Source: Ruaniaceae bacterium KH17
Lineage (GTDB): Bacteria; Actinomycetota; Actinomycetes; Actinomycetales; Actinomycetaceae
NCBI GenBank assembly: GCA_900199505.1
Contig: FZQV01000008.1
Coordinates: 1-64,000 of the forward strand
DNA: 64,000 nt
Direction of reading: 5' to 3'
Under the pieces are notes generated by a model. It made no database searches and was not told where the DNA came from. It worked only from the letters and a program-made list of their open reading frames with translations. This document shows positions 39,099-48,758 of the stretch, in pieces. Positions within the stretch are counted from its first letter, which is position 1. The number at the start of each line of letters is the position of its first letter. A program made the translations under genes and the position numbers.

Positions 39099-39695
39099 TT
39101 ACAGGGCTCCCTTGGTCGAGGGAATCCCCTCAACACGCGGGTCGGGAGCCACGGCCGCACGTAGTGCCCGCGCGAGCGCCTTGAACTGCGCCTCCACGAT
39201 GTGGTGCGGGTCCCGACCGGCGAGCACGGTGACGTGCAGGCAGATGCCGGCATTCAACGCGAGAGACTCGAAGACGTGCCGCGTGAGCGCTCCCGTGTAG
39301 TGCCCGCCGATCAGGTGGTACTCCTGGCCCTCGGGCTCGCCCGTGTGCACAACGTAAGGCCGCCCGGCCACGTCCACGACGGCGCACGCGAGCGCCTCGT
39401 CCAGCGGCACGGTGGCGTCGCCAAAGCGCGAGATCCCGGCCTTGTCGCCGAGCGCCTCTCGCAGGGCCTGTCCGAGGCAGATCGCGGTGTCCTCCACGGT
39501 GTGGTGCACGTCGATTTCGGTGTCCCCCGTGGCGCGCACGGTGATGTCGATCAGCGAGTGCTTGGCGAGCGCCGTCAGCATGTGGTCGTAGAACGGCACG
39601 GTGGTGGAGATATCCGCGCGGCCGGAACCGTCGAGGTTGATCTCAACGGTCACGTTCGATTCGCTCGTGACGCGCTCAATGCGTGCAGTCCTCAT
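39099..39695 (-). CDS. hisB: Imidazoleglycerol-phosphate dehydratase
   Basis: A 198-aa monofunctional dehydratase. Manganese-binding duplicated motifs: [33 protein letters not shown] and [20 protein letters not shown] 39695 gives the normal length and overlaps the hisC stop by 4 bp; the upstream extension is hisC in another frame. Confidence 0.97.
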   Translation of the reverse strand: MRTARIERVTSESNVTVEINLDGSGRADISTTVPFYDHMLTALAKHSLIDITVRATGDTEIDVHHTVEDTAICLGQALREALGDKAGISRFGDATVPLDEALACAVVDVAGRPYVVHTGEPEGQEYHLIGGHYTGALTRHVFESLALNAGICLHVTVLAGRDPHHIVEAQFKALARALRAAVAPDPRVEGIPSTKGAL

Positions 39696-40789
39696 GTGAC
39701 CTCCAATAGTGCGGTGCGGAACGCAGCCATTTCCTCGGGTGACCCAACCGTAACCCGCAGATGTCCCGGCGGCCCCACCTCGCGAATGAGAATACCGCGT
39801 GCGAGCAGTTCGTCCCACACCTTGCGGCGGTCGTCGAGCGGTCCGAAGAGCACGAAGTTCGCGTCCGACGGCGCCGGGCTGAAGCCGTTTTCCACCAGCC
39901 ACTCGACCAGTTGGTCGCGTTCGGCGCGCAACGAGGCGATCTGCGCCATCAGCGTCTCCGAGTGCGAGAGAGCCGCCCGCGCGACCGCCTGAGTGAAGGC
40001 CGAGAGGTGATACGGCAACCGCACCACGGTGAGCGCATCCACCACGGGCCGCTGTGCGGCGAGGTAGCCGAGCCGGAGCCCGGCCATGCCGAACGCCTTG
40101 GACATGGTTCGCGTGACCACGAGGTGCGGGTAGACCTCACGCAGTGCGAGCGCCGAGGGCGTATCGGCACGCCGGAACTCGCCGTAGGCCTCGTCGATCA
40201 CCACCACGGTGTCGGTTCCCTCGGGACCGGCCCCGCGCGCGGCCTCGGCGATCGCCTCAATCTCTGCGAGGCTCAGCGCCGTCCCAGTCGGGTTGTTCGG
40301 CGAGGCCAGCAGCACCACCGAGGGCGAGAGTTCGGCGATCGCGGCGAGGGCCGCGTCGCGATCGATCGTGAAGTCCGCGCGGCGCGGGAGCGTACGCCAT
40401 TCCGTGAGCGAGTCCCGCGCGTACTCGGGGTACATCGAGTAGGTGGGATCGAAACCGAGCGCGATCCGGCCCGGCCCGCCGAACGCCGTCAGCAAGTGCA
40501 GCATGATCTCGTTCGAACCATTCCCCGCCCAGATCTGCTCGGCAGGAATCTCGACGCCAGATTCCTTCAGGAGGTATGCGGCGAGATCGCGGCGTAACTC
40601 CATGAAGTCGCGGTCCGGGTATCGGTTGGCGCCGAGCGCGGCTTGGGCGGCGGCGTCGGCGATATCCCGCACCACCTCAGGGGCGGGCGCATACGGGTTC
40701 TCGTTGACGTTCAAGATCACGGGCACGTCGATCTGGGGTGCGCCGTAGGGCTCGAAGCCCTCGAGGTCCTTGCGGAGGGGAAGCGTCAC
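39692..40789 (-). CDS. hisC: Histidinol-phosphate aminotransferase
   Basis: A 365-aa class I/II aminotransferase: VNENPYAP near the start, [11 protein letters not shown] (about 164-174), VIDEAYGEF (about 200-208) and the PLP lysine in [17 protein letters not shown] (about 236). Overlaps hisD upstream by 4 bp. Confidence 0.97.
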   Translation of the reverse strand: MTLPLRKDLEGFEPYGAPQIDVPVILNVNENPYAPAPEVVRDIADAAAQAALGANRYPDRDFMELRRDLAAYLLKESGVEIPAEQIWAGNGSNEIMLHLLTAFGGPGRIALGFDPTYSMYPEYARDSLTEWRTLPRRADFTIDRDAALAAIAELSPSVVLLASPNNPTGTALSLAEIEAIAEAARGAGPEGTDTVVVIDEAYGEFRRADTPSALALREVYPHLVVTRTMSKAFGMAGLRLGYLAAQRPVVDALTVVRLPYHLSAFTQAVARAALSHSETLMAQIASLRAERDQLVEWLVENGFSPAPSDANFVLFGPLDDRRKVWDELLARGILIREVGPPGHLRVTVGSPEEMAAFRTALLEVT

Positions 40790-42060
40790 GCGTCACCTCG
40801 CACTCGTGCCGCGAAGCCGTGCGCAGGCAGATTCTCCGCCTCGGCGAGAGCCGTGAGTGGATCAGTGACCTTCGCGAGCGCGGCGCGATCGTACTCGATC
40901 ACCTGCACGGGCTTGATGTAGCTCATCGCCGAGAGCCCGGCCGCGAACCGTGCCGTACCGCCGGTGGGCAGCACGTGATTCGAGCCCGAGATGTAGTCGC
41001 CGAGCGGCACCGGACTATACGGGCCCACGAAGATCGCACCGGCGTTGTGGATGCGGCGCGAGACCGCTGCGGCGTCGGCCGTCTGGATCTCGAGGTGCTC
41101 GGCCGCGTAAGCGTTGGCGGCGTCGATCGACTCATCGAGGTTCGCGGTCAGGACTATTCCGGACTGCGAACCGCCGAGCGCCGTCGAGATCCGCTCCGAG
41201 TGCGTCATCTGCGGCACGAGCTCGGCCAGCGCGGCCTCGACTGCGTCCGCGAGCTCCACGCTGTGTGTGATCAGCACCGAGGCGGCGGCGGGATCGTGCT
41301 CGGCCTGCGAGATCAGGTCCGCTGCCACGTACCGCGGATCGGCCGTCGCATCCGCGATGATCGCGATCTCGGTGGTGCCGGCCTCCGCGTCGATGCCCAC
41401 GGTGCCCATCACGGCGCGCTTAGCGGCGGCCACGTAGATGTTGCCGGGGCCGGTGACCACGTCCACGGGGACGCACTCCCCCGCGCCATAGGCAAACATG
41501 GCGATGGCGCTCGCGCCGCCCGCGGCGTAGACCTCGTCCACGCCGAGTAGCGCGCAAGTGGCGAGGATGGTGGGGTGCACGCTCCCGAACTCGCGCTGAA
41601 CCGGCGAGGCGACCGCGAGCGAGGCGACACCAGCGGCCTGCGCCGCCACCACATTCATCACCACGGATGAGGGGTACACGGCGAGCCCGCCGGGCACGTA
41701 CAGACCCACGCGCTGCACGGGAACCCAGCGCTGCGTGATCGTGCCGCCGGGAATGATCTCGGTGACGGTCTCGGGCGGAACCTGGACGCCGTGGCCGGCG
41801 CGGGCGTGCGCGATCGAGATCTCGAGGGCCTCACGAACGGCCGAGTCGAGCGTGGCCAATGCGGAGTCGAGTTCTGCCTGCGGCACTCGCAGCGTTGCCG
41901 GGCGGACGCCGTCGAACTTTTCGGAGGACTCCATGACGGCGTCCTCTCCGCGATGGCGCACGTCCTCGATGAGCGGGCCGACGGCGTCCAGCGCGCCAGC
42001 GATGTCGAGTCCAGCCCGCGGGAGGGCCATTCCGGGTGAATAGGTGAGACGCCGAAGCAT
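40786..42060 (-). CDS. hisD: Histidinol dehydrogenase
   Basis: A 424-aa zinc enzyme that oxidises histidinol to histidine. [18 protein letters not shown] (about 200-217), [17 protein letters not shown] and the [16 protein letters not shown] region near 367-382 are typical. First gene of the his cluster. No ribosome site before ATG 42060; TAGACT lies 6 nt upstream, so it is probably leaderless. Confidence 0.97.
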   Translation of the reverse strand: MLRRLTYSPGMALPRAGLDIAGALDAVGPLIEDVRHRGEDAVMESSEKFDGVRPATLRVPQAELDSALATLDSAVREALEISIAHARAGHGVQVPPETVTEIIPGGTITQRWVPVQRVGLYVPGGLAVYPSSVVMNVVAAQAAGVASLAVASPVQREFGSVHPTILATCALLGVDEVYAAGGASAIAMFAYGAGECVPVDVVTGPGNIYVAAAKRAVMGTVGIDAEAGTTEIAIIADATADPRYVAADLISQAEHDPAAASVLITHSVELADAVEAALAELVPQMTHSERISTALGGSQSGIVLTANLDESIDAANAYAAEHLEIQTADAAAVSRRIHNAGAIFVGPYSPVPLGDYISGSNHVLPTGGTARFAAGLSAMSYIKPVQVIEYDRAALAKVTDPLTALAEAENLPAHGFAARVRGDA

Positions 42061-42066
42061 GTGCCA

Positions 42067-42072
42067 AGTCTA
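42067..42072 (-). promoter_or_regulatory. -10-like box of leaderless hisD
   Basis: TAGACT on the minus strand, 6 nt (TGGCAC) before ATG 42060. No convincing -35. Confidence 0.45.
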
Positions 42073-42120
42073 TGGTGCCTCGCGCGCGGCCCGGGTGCCC
42101 GTCCAGTTATCCGGACACCG

Positions 42121-45100
42121 CTAGCCGAGGCAACCGGGGCCGAGGAGCGCCTTGAGATCGCCGGAGAGGTCCGGGCCCGGCTCCACGCGGTAGCGGTCGC
42201 CGAGTTGCACCAAGTGGGAGCCGTCTCGTGCCACGACTCTCATGAACATGGGCGTATCGCCGGGGTGTCGCAACAGCAGGTCCCGCAGTTCCGTAATCAA
42301 CGGTTCGGTGCAGCGCGGCTCGGCGATTCGTAACGTGATCGGCGCAGACTTCGCGGCGTCCAGGGTGTTGAGGACTTCCAGTTCCTGCCCAATTGGTGTG
42401 GGCGCATCATCTCGAACTTGGATTCGGGCGGTCACCTTCACGACCTGGTCCGCCGCTAACGTGACCGCCACCTTCTGGTACTGGCCTGGGAAGAACATCA
42501 CCTCGGTCTCACCGGAGAGGTCCTCGACGGTCGCGATTGCCCAGGTCTTGCCCTGCTTCGTCACGCGCCGGGACACCGCGGTGACCAGTCCGGCGAGCGT
42601 CACGGTCGCGCCATCGCCGGGGCCGTCCAGGAGTTCTCCAATTTGGATCGACGCGGATCGGTCCAGTAGGTTCTCCAGCCCAAACAGCGGGTGATCGGAC
42701 ACGTAGAGGCCCAGCATTTCGCGCTCGAAGCCCAGCTTGTCGCTCTTCTCCCATTCCTCCAGATCGGGCACGGTGACCGTCATGGTCGGCTCGGCCGCCT
42801 CGTCCATCGAGAACAGATCGAATTGCCCGGCGGCCTCATTCCGCTTGATCGAAATGATCTCGTCGATCGCTTCTTCGTGGATCGCAACGAGTGCACGCCG
42901 GGTGTGGCCGAGCGAATCGAGCGCGCCCGCCTTCGTGAGCGATTCGATCACGCGCTTGTTGCAGACCTGGATCGGAACCTTCGAGAGGAAGTCCGAGAAC
43001 GAGGTGTACTCCCCCGCTTCACGTCCCTCGATGATCCCTTCGACCACGTGGATGCCCACGTTCCGGATGCCGGCAAGCCCGAACCGGATGTCCGTTCCCA
43101 CCGGGGTGAAGTTCTCGGATGAGGCATTCACATCGGGGGTGAGCACGGTGATCCCCATGCGGCGGCACTCGGAGAGGTAGGCGGCCATCTTGTCCTTGTT
43201 GCCCTGCGTGGAGGTCAACAGCGCCGCCATGTACTCCGTAGGGTAATTCGCCTTCAGGTAGGCGGTGTAATACGCGACGAGGGCGTAGGCGGCGGAGTGC
43301 GACTTGTTGAATGCGTAGCCGGAGAACGGGACGAGGATCTCCCAGAGCTTGTCGATGCATGCATCAGAATAACCGTTCTTGAGCATGCCTTCGCGGAAGG
43401 GAATCTTCTCCTTGTCGAGGATCTCCTTCTTCTTCTTACCCATGGCGCGCCGCAACATGTCTGCGCCACCGAGCGAGTAGCCAGCCACCTTCTGCGCGAT
43501 CGCCATGACCTGCTCTTGATAGACGATCAGGCCGTAGGTCGTGTCGAGGATCTCCGCGAGCGGCTCGGCGAGCTCGGGGTGGATCGGCTCCACCTTCTGC
43601 TGACCGTTCTTACGTAGTGCGTAGTTGGTGTGCGAGTTCGCGTCCATCGGGCCGGGCCGGTAGAGCGCAATGGTCGCCGAGATGTCCTCGAAGTTGTCCG
43701 GGCGCATCTGCCGCAGGAGTGTGCGGAGGCCACCACCGTCGAGCTGGAACACACCCAGCGAATCGCCGCGCGCGAGGAGCTGGTACGTGGGCTTGTCGTC
43801 AAATGGGAGGTGCTCCAGATCGGGCACGTCCTTACCGTTTGCCTCAATGTTCTCCAACGCGTCGGAGATCACCGTGAGGTTGCGCAGGCCGAGGAAGTCC
43901 ATCTTCAGCAGGCCGAGGTCCTCGCACAGTGGATACTCGAACTGCGTGATCTGGTAACCCTCCTTTGGGTGGCGCATCACGGGAATGATGTCCGTGAGCG
44001 GCTCCGAGGACATGATCACGGCGCAGGCATGCACGCCCCAGTTGCGCTTGATTCCTTCGAGCCCGGTCGCGAGATCGATGACCTTCTTGACGTCCGGGTC
44101 CTCGTGATAGAGCTGGCGTAGCCCCGTCGCTTCCCCATAGCGCTCGTAGGTCGAGTCAAACAGCTTGCCGAGCGGAATGTCTTTCGCCGCGACGGCGGGC
44201 GGGAACGCCTTAGAGATCGTGTCGCCCATCGCGTATGGGTAGCCGAGCACTCGTGCCGAGTCTTTGACGGCGGCCTTCGGCTTCATAGTGCCGAAGGTGA
44301 CCACCTGCGCCACGCGATCGTCGCCGTACTTCTCGGTCACGTACTCCATGACCTCGTCCCTGCGGCGATCATCGAAGTCCACATCGAAGTCCGGCATCGA
44401 GACGCGCTCCGGGTTGAGGAAGCGCTCGAAGAGCAGGCCATGCTCGATCGGATCCAGGTCCGTGATGCGCAGGGCGTAGGCAACCATCGAGCCGGGACCG
44501 GAGCCACGGCCGGGTCCCACGCGAATGCCGCGGTCTTTCGCCCAGTTGATGAAGTCCGCAACCACGAGGAAGTAGGCCGGGAATCCCATCTGCAGGATGA
44601 TCCCGGTTTCGTACTCGGCACGCTGGCGCACCTCCGAGGTGACACCCTCTGGGTAGCGGTACTCGAGGCCGCGCTCAACCTCCTTAATGAACCAACTCGT
44701 GACATCCTCACCCGCGGGGACCGGGAAGTTGGGCATGTAGTTGGCGCCGTCGGCCGTGGTACGGAACGAGACGTCGCATTGCTCGGCGATCAGGAGCGTG
44801 TTCGTGAGGGCTTCGGGGACATCCGCGAACGTGCGATACATGTCGTCCGTCTCGCGCAGATAGTACGTGTTGCCTTCGAAGGCAAATCGATCGGGATCGT
44901 CGAGCGTGGTGCCCGTGGCCAGACAGAGCATCGCCGCGTGCGTGTCCTGCTCATCGGCACTCACATAGTGTGAGTCGTTGGTGGCCACGAGTGGCGCGCC
45001 GATCTTCTTGGCGAGCTCGATCAGGTCCTTCTTGGTACGGTGCTCGATCTCGATCCCGTGGTCCATCAGCTCCACGTAGAAGTTCTCGCGGCCGAAGATG

Positions 45101-45636
45101 TCCTGAAACTCCCCCGCCGCGTCGATCGCCTCGTCGAGTTGCCCGAGCCGCAGCCGAGTCTGAACCTCACCGGAGGGGCATCCGGTTGTGGCGATCAATC
45201 CTTCGCCGTACGTGTTCAACAGCTCGCGGTCCATGCGCGGCCATTTGCCCCATTGTCCCTCCAACGAGGCGTGTGAACCCATCCGCATCAGATTGTGGAG
45301 ACCGGTGTTGTTCTTCGCCCACATCGTCATGTGGGTATATGAACCACGCGAGGAGACGTCATCTTTGCTCTGCTCGGGCGTACCCCAGGTAACCCTGGTG
45401 CGATCCCGCCGCGATGTCCCTGGTGTCAGGTACGCTTCGATCCCAATGATTGGCTTCACACCGTACTTCTGGGCAGTCTTGTAGAAGTCGTACGCGCCAA
45501 AGAGATAGCCGTGATCGGTGATCCCGAGCGACTTCTGGCCGTTCTCAACCGCCTTCTGAAAGAGCGGGTCCAGCTTCGCCGCCCCGTCCAGCATCGAGTA
45601 CTCGGTGTGAACGTGGAGGTGAGCAAAATCCGGCAT
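42121..45636 (-). CDS. dnaE: DNA polymerase III alpha subunit
   Basis: A 1171-aa C-family replicative polymerase. The PHP domain begins FAHLHVHTEYSMLDGA (ATG 45636, not the upstream start). The polymerase core contains GPGRGSGPGSMVAYALRITDLDP and PDFDVDFDDRRRDEVMEYV with the catalytic aspartates (about residues 390-430), then a helix-hairpin-helix region and a C-terminal OB-fold (about 985-1060). It is the DnaE1 type of high-GC Gram positives. -10-like TACACT 7 nt before the ATG. Confidence 0.98.
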   Translation of the reverse strand: MPDFAHLHVHTEYSMLDGAAKLDPLFQKAVENGQKSLGITDHGYLFGAYDFYKTAQKYGVKPIIGIEAYLTPGTSRRDRTRVTWGTPEQSKDDVSSRGSYTHMTMWAKNNTGLHNLMRMGSHASLEGQWGKWPRMDRELLNTYGEGLIATTGCPSGEVQTRLRLGQLDEAIDAAGEFQDIFGRENFYVELMDHGIEIEHRTKKDLIELAKKIGAPLVATNDSHYVSADEQDTHAAMLCLATGTTLDDPDRFAFEGNTYYLRETDDMYRTFADVPEALTNTLLIAEQCDVSFRTTADGANYMPNFPVPAGEDVTSWFIKEVERGLEYRYPEGVTSEVRQRAEYETGIILQMGFPAYFLVVADFINWAKDRGIRVGPGRGSGPGSMVAYALRITDLDPIEHGLLFERFLNPERVSMPDFDVDFDDRRRDEVMEYVTEKYGDDRVAQVVTFGTMKPKAAVKDSARVLGYPYAMGDTISKAFPPAVAAKDIPLGKLFDSTYERYGEATGLRQLYHEDPDVKKVIDLATGLEGIKRNWGVHACAVIMSSEPLTDIIPVMRHPKEGYQITQFEYPLCEDLGLLKMDFLGLRNLTVISDALENIEANGKDVPDLEHLPFDDKPTYQLLARGDSLGVFQLDGGGLRTLLRQMRPDNFEDISATIALYRPGPMDANSHTNYALRKNGQQKVEPIHPELAEPLAEILDTTYGLIVYQEQVMAIAQKVAGYSLGGADMLRRAMGKKKKEILDKEKIPFREGMLKNGYSDACIDKLWEILVPFSGYAFNKSHSAAYALVAYYTAYLKANYPTEYMAALLTSTQGNKDKMAAYLSECRRMGITVLTPDVNASSENFTPVGTDIRFGLAGIRNVGIHVVEGIIEGREAGEYTSFSDFLSKVPIQVCNKRVIESLTKAGALDSLGHTRRALVAIHEEAIDEIISIKRNEAAGQFDLFSMDEAAEPTMTVTVPDLEEWEKSDKLGFEREMLGLYVSDHPLFGLENLLDRSASIQIGELLDGPGDGATVTLAGLVTAVSRRVTKQGKTWAIATVEDLSGETEVMFFPGQYQKVAVTLAADQVVKVTARIQVRDDAPTPIGQELEVLNTLDAAKSAPITLRIAEPRCTEPLITELRDLLLRHPGDTPMFMRVVARDGSHLVQLGDRYRVEPGPDLSGDLKALLGPGCLG

Positions 45637-45643
45637 GTGATCC

Positions 45644-45649
45644 AGTGTA
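45644..45649 (-). promoter_or_regulatory. -10-like box of leaderless dnaE
   Basis: TACACT on the minus strand, 7 nt (GGATCAC) before ATG 45636. Confidence 0.45.
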
Positions 45650-45761
45650 AGGACCGCCGCCCACACGTGCGTGAAGCGTCCGGCACACGGCCCACCCGCC
45701 GCGTAACAACGCCCAATTACGGCGTGTCGACAAACACCCGCTCAGCCATAGAGACACCGGC

Positions 45762-46049
45762 TTAGTCGAGTCCCTCCGCCGTCCGCCCAAGAGATACCCC
45801 AGACTGCGGGCCGTGAGCATCGTCGAGCTCAGCGAGCAGCGCTCGCCGTTCCTCCTTCAGTAGCTCGATCAACTGACGAGTGTCCTCCTGGTCAGCGATA
45901 TCCCGAACTACTTCTGCTCCATGCATGCCCAGCTGTACGTCAAGTGCTGACTCTTGACTTGCCAGTCGACGCTCAACCGCTGTGAGTCGGCGCTCGACGT
46001 CGACGGGAGTGTCCTGCGTACCCAGCAAATCGCACCAGTGGTCAGTCAC
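45762..46049 (-). CDS. Small coiled-coil protein of unknown function
   Basis: 95 aa from GTG 46049, which has AGGGG 8 nt upstream; an upstream TTG start would lack a ribosome site. Charged, heptad-like helix (VERRLTAVERRLASQE and LIELLKEERRALLAELDD), no signal peptide. Divergent from the DUF6308-like gene, 135 bp away. A similar small coiled-coil ORF stands in the same place at the second copy of the module, suggesting a functional pair. Confidence 0.6.
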   Translation of the reverse strand: MTDHWCDLLGTQDTPVDVERRLTAVERRLASQESALDVQLGMHGAEVVRDIADQEDTRQLIELLKEERRALLAELDDAHGPQSGVSLGRTAEGLD

Positions 46050-46078
46050 CGAGTCTTCCCCTCTCGCCTTTCGAAACA

Positions 46079-46138
46079 CGCTATATCGGAGCACTGACAA
46101 GAGCCCTCCGCGCCGTGTGGGTGGCCTGCCCTAAGCTC
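46079..46138. repeat. Duplicated intergenic segment, copy 1
   Basis: A 60-bp segment from CGCTAT to CTAAGCTC, about 75-80 % matched by 47779-47837. It lies upstream of the first DUF6308-like gene and probably carries the shared promoter region. Confidence 0.6.
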
Positions 46139-46184
46139 GAAATCGCAAGCAATAAGTGTGCCAATCAAACGGAAGGGCAGCGCG

Positions 46185-46889
46185 ATGAAGCCCGCACCCA
46201 CGATCCCAGAGATCCTCCTAGACGAAGACCTCCCGGCGGAGCTCCTACGTGACTACTTCAACCTCCGTAATCCTCAGACCCTGCCCTACTTCTCTGGAGC
46301 CAAGTTCGAGACGCTCGGTCACCGTTGGGATCAAGCCTCCACGACGAACAAAATCACTCCGGAGGATCTCCTCGCAGTCTCATGCTTGGCTGTGAATATC
46401 CCGGGCCGCGCAGCAATCAACATTCTTGAAGAGCAGAAGAAGGACATCACGAAGCTGCTCGAGCAGATACCCGACACTAGCTTGACCTTGTGGGACGCCA
46501 GAGAGAGCGACATCGACACGAGCTCTGCCATGAACAACCTTTGGAATCTACTCAACTCGAATCACAACATGGGCCCGACGACGATCAGTAAGCTGATGGC
46601 TCGCAAACGCCCCAATTTGATTCCCATTTTCGACAGTGTTGTCAGTTCCGCACTCGACCTAAAGAAGTCAACGAACCACTGGACAACGATGCGCGATCTG
46701 ATGGTGACATCTGTCGAAGGCGAACTGCTCCATATCCGACTCCAGCGCCTCGTCGACAAGATCGAACTCGACTATGTGACACCACTTCGAGCATTCGACG
46801 TGATCGTGTGGTACTTCAAGAATCCGAGGCTCAATAAGCGACGACATGAGGAGGGCCTGACTCTGGCATCGGAGCGACCCATTGGGTGA
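46185..46889 (+). CDS. DUF6308-like protein, intact copy
   Basis: 234 aa from ATG 46185 with GGAAGGG 8 nt upstream. Recognisable segments: YFSGAKFETLGHRWDQ, KITPEDLLAVSCLAVNIPG, SKLMARKRPNLIPIFDSVV (about 140-158) and LDYVTPLRAFDVIVWYFKNPR (near the end, shown in part). I believe this is the family listed as DUF6308, mostly actinobacterial and without known function; the match is from memory. No membrane or signal segments. Paralogous to 47904-48570. Confidence 0.7.
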   Translation: MKPAPTIPEILLDEDLPAELLRDYFNLRNPQTLPYFSGAKFETLGHRWDQASTTNKITPEDLLAVSCLAVNIPGRAAINILEEQKKDITKLLEQIPDTSLTLWDARESDIDTSSAMNNLWNLLNSNHNMGPTTISKLMARKRPNLIPIFDSVVSSALDLKKSTNHWTTMRDLMVTSVEGELLHIRLQRLVDKIELDYVTPLRAFDVIVWYFKNPRLNKRRHEEGLTLASERPIG

Positions 46890-47056
46890 GCCCGTCTGAA
46901 CTTGCTGCCAACCCCCGCTCTGAATCGCCGTTGCCCGAAGTACGGAATGTGCGTGGACGGCTGGATGCTCACCTGGTTTCGACTTCAGCCCCTCCGGGCC
47001 TTCGCTCACGAGAACATGCGCCATGCCTTGGTGCCAGTCGGGTGGTCTCAGAGTGT

Positions 47057-47551
47057 TCATTCTTCTTCAACGAGTTCCGCCACTACGTCTTCGATTAGAC
47101 CAGTGAGGGCTTGACCAAAGGCTCTAGTCTCGCTCTCGGTGTCGAGGAAGACGAACTGAGTGCCATCGAGACTTGCGCCCATATAGGCTCGGCCACCTTC
47201 AGGCCCTGAAGGACTCGCGATTAGCGCGACTCGTGAATCGACCCCAAACTCTTCATCTAGGGGATCGATGACGGGGAGATCAGAAGCGAGATCAACGGCA
47301 ACTGCGAGATCATCGTTCCACGAGCTTATTGACGCCCTATAGCGCTCAAGCGCTGAACGTACGTTCGCAGATATCTCGCTGCGCAGTGTCACTGTCGCCG
47401 TCTCAGATGAGTTCTTCCCCTCAGTGACAACACCCATGGATAGCCAGGCCACATATGCTTCGTGCTTCTCCCGGAGCGCCTTGTTGTACGCATCGAAGAC
47501 AGATCTCTCTTCCTCGCGTGCATTCTGAATCGCATCCTCTGCCTCATCCAC
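47057..47551 (-). CDS. Unknown acidic protein
   Basis: 164 aa from GTG 47551. N-terminal helical region (about 1-35, IQNAREEERSVFDAYNKAL), middle region with helices, and a C-terminal alpha/beta part ending DVVAELVEEE. No recognised family. It starts 15 bp after the stop of a 54-aa gene on the same strand and has no good ribosome site, so translation may depend on that gene. The 167-bp gap before it (46890-47056) shows no feature. Confidence 0.55.
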   Translation of the reverse strand: MDEAEDAIQNAREEERSVFDAYNKALREKHEAYVAWLSMGVVTEGKNSSETATVTLRSEISANVRSALERYRASISSWNDDLAVAVDLASDLPVIDPLDEEFGVDSRVALIASPSGPEGGRAYMGASLDGTQFVFLDTESETRAFGQALTGLIEDVVAELVEEE

Positions 47552-47566
47552 CGTGATGGGGATAAA

Positions 47567-47731
47567 CTACCCGGAGTCCTTGAAGTACTTCCTAGGTTTC
47601 TCGACGCGGAGGACTGGCGAGAGCTCGGCACTGATCGTTGCTTTCTCAGCCCCCTCCAGTTCTGTAGCCAGAACCTGAACCTTCTCCGATACCCGTTGCA
47701 ACTCACTGAATAGCTCATCTTTCGATGGCAT
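47567..47731 (-). CDS. 54-aa coiled-coil protein
   Basis: ATG 47731 with AGGAG 7 nt upstream, TAG at 47567. The product starts MPSKDELFSELQRVSEKVQV and continues as a charged helix, ending KYFKDSG. Strong ribosome site and position equivalent to the small ORF of the first module support a real gene. Confidence 0.55.
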   Translation of the reverse strand: MPSKDELFSELQRVSEKVQVLATELEGAEKATISAELSPVLRVEKPRKYFKDSG

Positions 47732-47778
47732 CGCCCGGCTCCTGCCCAGTCATGACTCACCCATGCTGACCCTGTGAA

Positions 47779-47837
47779 CGCTATGCCGGACCACTGACAC
47801 GAACTCCCCACGCCGTGTCGTGGCCCGTCCTAAGCTC
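47779..47837. repeat. Duplicated intergenic segment, copy 2
   Basis: Counterpart of 46079-46138, upstream of the second DUF6308-like gene; shares CACTGACA, CGCCGTGT, GTGGCC and CCTAAGCTC at matching positions. Confidence 0.6.
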
Positions 47838-47903
47838 TGAAGTACAGACAGTTGGTACTCATCCGCAAAGCCGCTGGGTGCCACTCAGCGAAAGGCCCCT
47901 GCA

Positions 47904-48570
47904 ATGAGTTCGACGGCTTCCCTTCCTGCGATCCTCCATCCGGAGAATGATGCCCGAGCACGGGAGCTACTCAGCGACTACTTCACGTCACAGGATTGGG
48001 AAGGACATCCCAAGTTCAGCGGAGCGAAGTTCGAGAGCCTCGGCCACGCTTGGAACGAGACGGAGACGTCCAACAAGATCACTGCTTCTGACCTTCTCGC
48101 GGTGTCGTGTCTTTCCGTCAATGTTCCCGCAACCGCAACGATTGACATCCTCGGCGCCTCCGCAAGGGGAATCTCCGAGCTCCTCGCAGCAGTCCCGGAC
48201 ACGAATCTACCTATATGGGCTCCTGAAGCTGCCTACCAGATAGACGATCCTGAGTCCGAGATGCAACAGCTTTGGCGCCATCTTCGCAGTTACAAGGACA
48301 TGGGACCGGTGAAGACCAGCAAGCTAATGGCTCGAAAGCGTCCAAACCTCATTCCGATCTACGACGATGTAGTCGGAGCCGCGCTGGGAATTCCGAACTC
48401 ACTGGGACACTGGACCACCATGCGAGAGCAGATGCTAATCGAGCAGAGCGGGGGTTCCGTTGCACGAACGTCTCAAGGCAATGATCGAAGAGGAGAGTCT
48501 CGAATACGTGACCCCTCTGCGTGCCTACGATGTCATCGTCTGGTCCGCAAACAACCCCCGTCTCCAGTAG
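47904..48570 (+). pseudogene. DUF6308-like gene, second copy, frameshifted
   Basis: ATG 47904 (GAAAGG 8 nt upstream) reads as a paralogue of 46185-46889 (FSGAKFESLGHAWNE, DLLAVSCLSVNVPA, SKLMARKRPNLIPIYDDVV) until a run of five G at 48450-48454. Removing one G restores HERLKAMIEEESLEYVTPLRA and AYDVIVWSANNPRL up to TAG 48568-48570. As written the frame continues unrelated to 48593. Either a real mutation, a switchable homopolymer, or a sequencing error. Confidence 0.75.
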
Positions 48571-48635
48571 GGAGACCGAGGTTGTCCCGCTAGCTTCTGT
48601 GACAGTACACCTTCACTGTTCCGCTGACGATGCCT

Positions 48636-48682
48636 GATCTTGGCAGTCAGTGAACGCTATGCGTTCATTTCGCGCCAAGATC
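48636..48682. repeat. 47-nt nested palindrome, copy 1
   Basis: Outer arms GATCTTGGC/GCCAAGATC and an inner palindrome GAACGC-TAT-GCGTTC. Same length and architecture as 48787-48833; the bases between stems vary while both stems are kept. Confidence 0.75.
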
Positions 48683-48758
48683 GGGCCGCCAACCACTAAT
48701 TGGATCGTTCAACACGCACCAGGTTTCGTCCCCGGCCATCCGGGCCTGCGCTCAACGA

